Shown here in pieces: positions 1 to 5,014 of a stretch of DNA of 5,769 nucleotides. Source of the stretch: Kapaibacterium sp038202665 (lineage in GTDB: Bacteria > Bacteroidota > Ignavibacteria > Kapaibacteriales > Kapaibacteriaceae). Location: assembly GCA_038202665.1 (NCBI GenBank), contig JBBRES010000154.1:1-5769 (forward strand). Reading direction: 5' to 3'. Position numbers and translations under genes: made by a program. The notes beneath the pieces are model-generated. The model was not told the origin of the DNA. It searched no databases and saw nothing but the letters and a program-made list of their open reading frames with translations. Position 1 is the stretch's first letter, and each line of letters starts with the position of its first letter.

Positions 1-773
1 GCTACAATGCTATACACACTGCTGAGTCGCGCGCGACGTTCCGGATCGGCAATGCTATTGCGCAACAGGAAATAGGCGGCGTAGATCAGCAGCAAGACGA
101 GGATCGAACTTTCTCGTGGGTCCCAATTCCAGAAGGATCCCCAATTGAACTTCGCCCATACGGCACCGGTCACCGTTGCTAGAACGCAGTAGAGTGTACC
201 GAGACTTGCAGCGGCGGCGGACATCGCATCAAGATCCAGATTGCGAGAGCGCAGGTATCGGATCCCAAAGATCATGCTGATCATGTAGGCGCACAGGGCA
301 ACCCACGACATTGGAACGTGGAAGAAGATGATACGTGCTCGTTCTTCGAGTCCCATGATATACGGCAGCGTGATCACAGGATCGATGCTTGAGACAGCGC
401 TTCGCCCGTTGCTTCTCACAATGCGGTCGTTCTGTCCGCGAGTGACGTTCACGATGATGTGCCTGCCAGCAAGTTCACGCACTCCCCCGCCTTCGAGCGC
501 GACATCGAGATTCGCAATACGCGCATCTCGAAGCGTTGAATCGTCAACAACAATGCAGTAGAATGGCACAACCTTCGTTGAGTCGGCTCGAGATGCCATG
601 ACCACATCGGTGAGTGTTCCACCAATCGGAGGAAAGATGGCCGCAATCACGGTCACCGTCACGCTAAGAAGCGTGAGAACAATCCACCATCGCGGCTTCG
701 GTGCGCGCAGCGATGGAAGGAAGCCCAGGAGAAGGCCAAGGCCGATTCCACCGAGCATAAGGGCATATTTCAT
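1..773 (-). CDS. ccsA: CcsA/CcmC-type cytochrome c biogenesis (haem-handling) membrane protein, C-terminus cut by window edge
   Basis: 257 complete codons are readable from the ATG at 773-771, and the frame stays open to base 1, so the C-terminus lies outside the window. The protein starts with two likely membrane helices (about residues 1-19 and 29-49). A hydrophilic, strand-rich stretch follows (about 51-140), then the family core: FFHVPMSW (residues 150-157) with His152, a helix at about 152-171, another helix, and the WWD haem-binding motif WGSFWNWDPR (211-220), followed by a further helix. Members of this family bind haem through the WWD loop and flanking histidines and pass it to apocytochrome c outside the cytoplasmic membrane. 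The WGxxWxWDPRE form resembles CcsA, while the HVPxxWV helix resembles CcmC. The second axial His is expected beyond the visible part. The start lies 11 nt after the HATPase stop, so it is probably the last visible gene of the same operon; the ribosome binding site is weak. Confidence 0.9.
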   Translation of the reverse strand, partial: MKYALMLGGIGLGLLLGFLPSLRAPKPRWWIVLTLLSVTVTVIAAIFPPIGGTLTDVVMASRADSTKVVPFYCIVVDDSTLRDARIANLDVALEGGGVRELAGRHIIVNVTRGQNDRIVRSNGRSAVSSIDPVITLPYIMGLEERARIIFFHVPMSWVALCAYMISMIFGIRYLRSRNLDLDAMSAAAASLGTLYCVLATVTGAVWAKFNWGSFWNWDPRESSILVLLLIYAAYFLLRNSIADPERRARLSSVYSIV

Positions 774-784
774 AGGGATCTAAA

Positions 785-1225
785 TTACGCAGTACGGCGC
801 TTTGTCAGGACGAGCATGTTTCGGTTCGTCGTAGGACCGCATGGAACGTAGTCAATCGCGTCCATCACCCGTCGCATAATCAGGATTCCAAGGCCACCGT
901 TGCGTCGTTCCTGCAAGTAGGTTGGCATGTCGGGTACTTGCGCACTATTCGGGTCGAATGGCGTTGCGGTATCGCTAATAGAAACCGTCACTACGTCTGG
1001 ATCAATCACAAGCGCGACCTCGACGCTTTGCGTAGGATCGTTATGATAGGCGTGTCTGATCAAATTCGAGCATGCCTCGTCTACGGCCAGAACGATTCCA
1101 TTCTCTTCGAACTCAGAGAATCCTGCGGCTCGAATGCGTGCTCGCAGAAATTCTCGGATCTCGTGCAGATGATCCGTGGTGGCCGGCACCGTGATTATGC
1201 CATTATGGGAGACGGGAGACGTCAT
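785..1225 (-). CDS. RsbW/SpoIIAB-like serine kinase, anti-sigma-factor-type HATPase
   Basis: This 146-residue protein has the size and architecture of the single-domain GHKL kinases that act as anti-sigma factors or switch kinases. The N box is DEACSNLIRHAY (residues 49-60, with Glu50 and Asn54), typical of ATP and Mg binding. The G2 loop is GGLGILIMRRV (110-120), and the final strand is NMLVLTK. The G1 box is weaker: DTATPFDP (85-92) has Ala87 where most relatives have Gly. In the known paradigm such a kinase phosphorylates the STAS partner and otherwise binds a sigma factor or another target. The start ATG overlaps the STAS stop in an ATGA arrangement, indicating translational coupling. No sigma factor gene is visible nearby, so the target is unknown. 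It is cytosolic, with no membrane segment. Confidence 0.93.
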   Translation of the reverse strand: MTSPVSHNGIITVPATTDHLHEIREFLRARIRAAGFSEFEENGIVLAVDEACSNLIRHAYHNDPTQSVEVALVIDPDVVTVSISDTATPFDPNSAQVPDMPTYLQERRNGGLGILIMRRVMDAIDYVPCGPTTNRNMLVLTKRRTA

Positions 1226-1581
1226 GCATCCAGACTCGGAAATGCCTGCTTTGCTTCTTCCACCGTTGGATAGATTTCGAACAGAACTGGGAATCCTAAG
1301 AGATCGAAGACTGTGAACACCTTTGGCTTCATTGCAGCCAGCTTGATATCACCACCGTCGGCACGAACCGATTCGATAAACACCATAAACACTCCGAGAC
1401 CCGCACTACTGATGTATTCAAGATCTGCGAAGTTCACCACGATGCGTCTGCATCCGTCGGTGATCACCGTGTTTATGATCGATTCTAATTCCGTAGCCGT
1501 GTGCGCATCCAAATATCCAGCAAGGTCGATGCAGCATATTCCGCGTTCGTCTTGCTGCGTTACTGCTGTGAATTGATTCAT
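1222..1581 (-). CDS. STAS-domain anti-sigma factor antagonist (RsbV/SpoIIAA-like)
   Basis: This 119-residue protein is a single STAS domain. It shows the expected order: an early strand with the LAGYLDAHTATELE pattern (residues 20-33), a strand RRIVVNFADLEYI (about 45-57), and the switch motif ISSAGLGVF (57-65). By alignment with SpoIIAA and RsbV, Ser59, just before Ala60-Gly61-Leu62, is the predicted phosphorylation site of the kinase encoded next to it. The unphosphorylated form would bind the kinase and release its target. The gene starts inside the last codons of the phosphatase gene (ATGA overlap) and has a good ribosome binding site, GGAG at 1592-1589, 7 nt before the ATG. Its own stop overlaps the kinase start. 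The adjacent kinase and phosphatase make the assignment to a partner switch very likely. Confidence 0.95.
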   Translation of the reverse strand: MNQFTAVTQQDERGICCIDLAGYLDAHTATELESIINTVITDGCRRIVVNFADLEYISSAGLGVFMVFIESVRADGGDIKLAAMKPKVFTVFDLLGFPVLFEIYPTVEEAKQAFPSLDA

Positions 1582-3731
1582 GAGAGAACTCCGTAGATCT
1601 GCTGTATACGTTCGTCTTCGGTGGTGGTTTCATTATCCCCAGCAAAGACCATCGATACAATGGTGATGTCGTCGTGTTGGTCTGTCCCATTTCCATGCGT
1701 ATTCAATAGGTCAAGCGTCTTCGCAATGATCGCAGATGCCGTTGCCGTGCCGAGTCCTGCCAACATGTCGCAGACTGGCTCTATGCCTATCTCTTCAAGG
1801 TTGGCATCGCGCCGCTCATTCACGCCGTCGGTTGTAAGCATCACGATATCGTTCGGCGCAACCGAAAACTCAATCTCTTCGGTCACTGCATCAAAAGTCT
1901 TAGAAGGCACAAGTCCGATAGCAATACCCTTTGGAGTATAGGTGCGAATAGTGGTGCCCGACCGAAGCAGCAACGGCGTATGACCCGCGCGCGCCATGCG
2001 CATTGTCATTGTTTGCGCATCAAACTCCACGGCCATCATCGTGATGTAGGTTTGCTTTTCCATCGATCCAATCAATGCGGCATTTGCTCGACAGAGGAGA
2101 TCGGCTGGACCATGCGACGAGCGCATCTCTGCAAGCACAACGCCTTTGAGCGTGGCCATGTAGAGTGCCGCCGGAATCCCCTTTCCAGAGACATCGGCAA
2201 TGATAACTCCGGGACGTCCATTTGCAAATCGCACATAGTCATGGTAGTCACCACCAATCTCTTCTGCAGGGATGGTAATGGCGGCAACGTCGAGCGACGG
2301 AATGTCGGGGTGAGCAACTGGCAAGAGTGAAGACTGAATGCGTCGTGCAACGTCGAACTCTTTCTGCAGCCGCTCTTTTTCGATGGCCATTTCCATGAGT
2401 CGCGTTTGATCGAGCGCAATCGAGATCGTATCGCCGAATGCTGTGAGTAGCTGCAGATCGTCTGCCTCAAATCCATATTCGATGGTGCTGAACATGACGA
2501 GCGTTCCGGTACGACGTTGTTCGCGTATGAGTGGAACGGTAATCACAGAACGGATCGGCAGTGTGCCGTCAGCACCAAGTGTGTCTGCTAATGATTCTGT
2601 CAAGACGGGTCTTGCACTTTCAATGAACAACCGATGCAGATCGCGGTCTTGGTGCAGCATTGTGACGTAGTCTGCGTGCACGTTTTTGGAGGCAACTACA
2701 CGAATCGACCCGTCCTCGTCGTACAGTTCGCACCAGGCGCCGTGCGCTCTGCACACGTGAAGAGCAAATTGCGTGACGGAGGCAAGGAGGGTGTCGACGT
2801 CGGCCGTCTCGGCCATCATGCGCGTCAGACGGGCCAACGATTCTACTTCACTCGACCGCCGATCGACGATGCCGCTGTTTGGTAACGAGGCCAACACAGC
2901 AAAGAACAAACGGGCAAAGAACACAAAGCCAAAGAGATTGATGGCACTTGGAAGAATAGCTCCACTGCGCACGAACATGGCAGCCGACTGCGTGACAAAG
3001 GCATCGTTATTGAAGGCGTGCCAACTAGCGAGCAACCCAGCGGCGAACGCAGCACACGTTGTTAACCATAACAAGCGAATCTTCTTGTCCATCGTGAGCG
3101 TGGCGAGCCAGTTCAGGCGTTTGATGCTCATCAGCATCACGATACTGCCGATCACAACAAGTATGATGCTGAGGCCGCTGAAGAGGTCGTCAATAGAGCC
3201 CAAGGCCGACAGTAGCCACACACCAAACAGAATAATCGTGAGTAAGATCAGGTATCGTCCCGTGCGTTCATGGCGGCGCATCTGTAAGAACCAAACAAGG
3301 AAGCCCGCAAGTCCAATCGAGACAATGAATGTTCCGAGTGCAAGAACATGAGAGGTAACAACAGTGAGAATATTCGTTGGGATGCCATCGACCACGTCGC
3401 TTGGCAGCAATGCGCCAAGTAGGAGCAACGCTAATGCGCTAATGGCATAGGTAGTTAGTGCACCTGCTAACACTTCATAAGAGACATCTCTGCTGATTCG
3501 TCGTGTGTAGTATAGAAAGACAACACCAATCACACAAAGCAAGATCAGGTCGCTCACAATCGTAAGGACCACTTCCACCATGAAGGTATCAGTAAGTGTA
3601 TGTCCGCCGTACACCGCCCAGAAGGTGACCACCACCATGCGTGCCACGAGCAGAACAATCCCCGTGATAACGAAAATCGTCGACAGTGTTTGTCTCTGCT
3701 GCTTATTTGTCGTCAGGTTGAATACGGTCAT
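1578..3731 (-). CDS. Membrane-anchored GAF and PP2C (SpoIIE/RsbU-type) serine phosphatase
   Basis: 717 residues in three parts. Residues 1 to about 285 contain around eight hydrophobic segments (roughly 17-39, 52-75, 86-108, 121-149, 159-178, 185-203, 217-237, 255-284); I do not recognise this membrane input domain. Residues about 298-442 resemble a GAF sensor domain. A helical linker with the usual RRIQSSLLP motif (463-471) leads into the PP2C domain. The metal-binding acidic residues appear intact: Asp495 in GGDYHD, Asp513 in IADVSGKG, Asp635 in TTDGVNE, and Asp687/Asp688 in QHDDIT. Such phosphatases dephosphorylate the STAS partner when activated. The ATG overlaps the stop of the upstream lipoprotein gene, and its own stop overlaps the STAS start. 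The cue sensed is unknown; both a membrane signal and a ligand of the GAF domain are possible. Confidence 0.95.
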   Translation of the reverse strand: MTVFNLTTNKQQRQTLSTIFVITGIVLLVARMVVVTFWAVYGGHTLTDTFMVEVVLTIVSDLILLCVIGVVFLYYTRRISRDVSYEVLAGALTTYAISALALLLLGALLPSDVVDGIPTNILTVVTSHVLALGTFIVSIGLAGFLVWFLQMRRHERTGRYLILLTIILFGVWLLSALGSIDDLFSGLSIILVVIGSIVMLMSIKRLNWLATLTMDKKIRLLWLTTCAAFAAGLLASWHAFNNDAFVTQSAAMFVRSGAILPSAINLFGFVFFARLFFAVLASLPNSGIVDRRSSEVESLARLTRMMAETADVDTLLASVTQFALHVCRAHGAWCELYDEDGSIRVVASKNVHADYVTMLHQDRDLHRLFIESARPVLTESLADTLGADGTLPIRSVITVPLIREQRRTGTLVMFSTIEYGFEADDLQLLTAFGDTISIALDQTRLMEMAIEKERLQKEFDVARRIQSSLLPVAHPDIPSLDVAAITIPAEEIGGDYHDYVRFANGRPGVIIADVSGKGIPAALYMATLKGVVLAEMRSSHGPADLLCRANAALIGSMEKQTYITMMAVEFDAQTMTMRMARAGHTPLLLRSGTTIRTYTPKGIAIGLVPSKTFDAVTEEIEFSVAPNDIVMLTTDGVNERRDANLEEIGIEPVCDMLAGLGTATASAIIAKTLDLLNTHGNGTDQHDDITIVSMVFAGDNETTTEDERIQQIYGVLS

Positions 3732-4165
3732 TCGGTGAACTCAATACCTGTTGTCGTCATCAATGGAATTCGCTGATCACCATGCATTGCCTGGATAAGA
3801 GTATCCGTTAGGCCAATCGTGGAACCAATGGCACGTGCAGTCTCCTCATCCACGAGTTCTTCTTGCACGACGCCTTCTACGAGCACATCTCCACGAAGTG
3901 ACAGTGGTACGGTAAACACTTCGTTTTTAAACGACATTCGAAGCGATCGAGCTCCGTCCGTGATCACCATCCAACAACCCTCCTCTTGGCAAACACTGCC
4001 AATGGTCCCACGGATTGATACCGTACGACCAAACGATCTGGGATCGAGTGCCTGCGATACCGTAAGAACGGTCCCCGAAGCAGGCTTGGTACCGAGTACT
4101 TTTGCACGGTCACAAGCACCGAGCAGGAGAGCAACGAGACCCAATGTTATCAGCGTGGTTTTCAT
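3728..4165 (-). CDS. DUF4920-like lipoprotein
   Basis: From the ATG at 4165 the product has 145 residues and begins with a textbook lipoprotein signal: Lys2, a hydrophobic run, then the lipobox LGAC with Cys18 as the lipidated residue. The mature part contains VCQEEGCWM (58-66, Cys59 and Cys64), LRMSFKNEVFTVP (75-87) and a VEGVVQEE segment, a pattern I associate with the DUF4920 family, whose biochemical role is not established. An in-frame ATG at 4207 would add 14 residues and has a purine-rich stretch upstream, but would place an odd MIIVISGNNG extension before the signal peptide, so the shorter start is preferred. It is the first gene of the minus-strand operon, and its stop overlaps the phosphatase ATG by 4 nt (ATGA). 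It is presumably anchored in the envelope; a role as an extracytoplasmic partner of the sensor phosphatase is only a guess from gene order. Confidence 0.85.
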   Translation of the reverse strand: MKTTLITLGLVALLLGACDRAKVLGTKPASGTVLTVSQALDPRSFGRTVSIRGTIGSVCQEEGCWMVITDGARSLRMSFKNEVFTVPLSLRGDVLVEGVVQEELVDEETARAIGSTIGLTDTLIQAMHGDQRIPLMTTTGIEFTE

Positions 4166-4199
4166 GAATTGCAAACTACCATTGTTGCCGCTTATGACG

Positions 4200-4206
4200 A
4201 TTATCA
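4200..4206 (-). promoter_or_regulatory. Possible -10 element for the minus-strand operon
   Basis: On the minus strand TGATAAT lies here, close to the sigma70 -10 consensus. A transcript starting shortly downstream would have a leader of roughly 25-30 nt before the ATG at 4165. That would exclude the alternative start at 4207, which overlaps the element. No convincing -35 hexamer is visible at 16-18 bp, and no TAnnTTTG box was found in this orientation, so the call is weak. Confidence 0.22.
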
Positions 4207-4229
4207 TGGCCTCATTTCACTCCCCTGGT

Positions 4230-4237
4230 TACCTTTG
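4230..4237 (+). promoter_or_regulatory. Candidate Bacteroidetes-type -7 box (TAnnTTTG) for the 4-TM gene
   Basis: TACCTTTG fits the TAnnTTTG consensus of Bacteroidetes housekeeping promoters exactly. It would give a short leader of about 20 nt containing the ribosome binding site AGGAG at 4251-4255. A good TTTG box is missing at 19-21 bp upstream, so this is a half-supported site. Confidence 0.42.
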
Positions 4238-4261
4238 AGCAGTATTCAATAGGAGTCTACG

Positions 4262-4738
4262 ATGGATCTCGCACACCTGCACCTTATGCTGAATCACGTG
4301 CCCTTCTTGGGTGCACTCTTTGCCGCGATCGTGCTGGCGTGGGGTCTGCTGCGCAAGAATGACTCACTCAAACGATTTGGCATGGCAACGCTGGTGATAT
4401 CGGCCCTCATCGCGATCCCAACCTTCTATACCGGTGAGCCCGCCGAAGAGCGCATCGAGAATAGTCCTGGCGTCGAGAAAGCCTACATCACTGCCCACGA
4501 GGAAGCCGCCGAGTTTGGAGTGGTGGTGATATGTGTAGCTGGCATTATTGGCCTTGCCGCCCTTCTCCTTGCCAGTCGGGCTCCAACGAGATTGAATCTG
4601 TTGAGCATCATATGTCTGCTTGCCGCCTTCATCGCATTTGGGACGGTTGCAAGAGTGGCCAACTTGGGAGGTCAAATTCGGCACCCTGAGCTCCGCAGTG
4701 GAGCTCCCCTGGCGGCACCCGCCGCCGACAACGACTAA
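4262..4738 (+). CDS. Small four-helix membrane protein, DUF2231-like
   Basis: 158 residues with four hydrophobic helices (about 11-30, 38-57, 84-104, 110-133) and a short polar tail rich in Ala and Pro. Notable residues are LNHVP with His12 at the first helix, FYTGEPAEE (55-63) between helices 2 and 3, His79-Glu80 just before helix 3, and the segment NLGGQIRHPE (134-143, His141) after helix 4. I associate this arrangement with uncharacterised DUF2231-like membrane proteins; the function is not established. Histidines placed at helix ends could ligate haem or a metal, which is an inference. The start is well supported by AGGAG at 4251-4255, 6 nt upstream of the ATG. The gene diverges from the lipoprotein/phosphatase operon, leaving about 96 bp between the two starts, and ends before a hairpin terminator. 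Confidence 0.85.
   Translation: MDLAHLHLMLNHVPFLGALFAAIVLAWGLLRKNDSLKRFGMATLVISALIAIPTFYTGEPAEERIENSPGVEKAYITAHEEAAEFGVVVICVAGIIGLAALLLASRAPTRLNLLSIICLLAAFIAFGTVARVANLGGQIRHPELRSGAPLAAPAADND
4688..4726. repeat. Two adjacent GC-rich inverted repeats at the 3' end of the 4-TM gene
   Basis: GAGCTCC (4688-4694) and GGAGCTC (4700-4706) form a perfect 7-bp stem with a 5-nt loop. Directly after, GGCGGC (4711-4716) and GCCGCC (4721-4726) form a perfect 6-bp stem with a 4-nt loop. Both lie inside codons for the polar C-terminal tail. They may fold in the mRNA ahead of the terminator, but could be chance in a GC-rich tail. Confidence 0.5.
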
Positions 4739-4761
4739 GAAGCGAACTATCTATAACGACA

Positions 4762-4794
4762 AAGACCCTTGCACATGATCTGCGCAAGGGTCTT
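4762..4794. terminator. Hairpin terminator between converging 4-TM gene and tRNA-Thr
   Basis: A perfect 11-bp inverted repeat, AAGACCCTTGC (4762-4772) and GCAAGGGTCTT (4784-4794), encloses an 11-nt loop. It starts 23 nt after the stop codon of the plus-strand gene and ends 9 nt beyond the 3' end of the minus-strand tRNA, so it is placed to end both transcripts. The following tracts are only moderately T-rich on either strand (GATCTTT on plus, TGTCGTT on minus), so efficiency is uncertain. Confidence 0.7.
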
Positions 4795-4803
4795 GATCTT
4801 TCG

Positions 4804-4876
4804 AGCCAATGACCGGACTTGAACCGGTGACCTGCTCATTACGAATGAGCTGCTCTACCAGCTGAGCTACATTGGC
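4804..4876 (-). tRNA. tRNA-Thr (anticodon CGT)
   Basis: 73 nt folding as a complete cloverleaf: acceptor GCCAATG paired with CATTGGC and discriminator T; D stem GCTC/GAGC; anticodon stem GCTCA/TGAGC with loop TTCGTAA, giving anticodon CGT, which reads the Thr codon ACG; variable loop AGGTC; T stem ACCGG/CCGGT with loop TTCAAGT. The 3' CCA is not encoded (the next bases are TCG) and must be added by the CCA-adding enzyme. It is transcribed toward the shared terminator. Confidence 0.97.
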
Positions 4877-4888
4877 CTGATAGAGCCA

Positions 4889-4920
4889 CAAATATAGCCA
4901 TGATGCCCCGTTTTAGCAAA
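4889..4920 (-). promoter_or_regulatory. Promoter of tRNA-Thr, Bacteroidetes-type
   Basis: On the minus strand TTTG (4920-4917) is followed after exactly 20 nt by TATATTTG (4896-4889), matching the TTTG / TAnnTTTG promoter architecture of Bacteroidetes, whose usual spacing is 19-21. The same stretch can be read as sigma70-like TTGCTA, 17 bp, TATATT. Transcription would start just upstream of the tRNA 5' end at 4876, leaving a very short leader. Confidence 0.72.
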
Positions 4921-5014
4921 AATGTCGCGCCTCATAGTAAGTGGTGGTCCATCGGCATCGCATGATTCACTATGTTGAATCCCTCCGGGGGGAGCCATTA
5001 CTGACGGAGCGCAT

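Noticed and set aside
328..783. Plus- and minus-strand short open frames between 328 and 783
   Set aside because: They are shadows of the CcsA-like gene, whose frame is continuous from 773 to the left edge and contains the HVPxxW and WWD motifs.
2773..3351. A 192-codon open frame on the plus strand
   Set aside because: It lies entirely antisense to the membrane and GAF parts of the phosphatase. Its translation is basic and low in recognisable motifs, as expected for the complement of a hydrophobic coding region.
3819..4238. A 139-codon plus-strand open frame over the lipoprotein gene
   Set aside because: It is antisense to the DUF4920 gene. The Ser/Thr/Arg-rich translation shows no domain, and the minus-strand frame has a signal peptide and family motifs.
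4971..4978. TATGTTGA as a possible promoter box for the propeller gene
   Set aside because: It matches only part of TAnnTTTG, and no TTTG or -35 hexamer was found at suitable spacing.
4983..4994. Small palindrome CTCC-GGGG-GGAG upstream of the propeller gene
   Set aside because: The stem is only 4 bp. It is too short to call an operator or attenuator, and the real ribosome binding site at 5006-5009 lies downstream.
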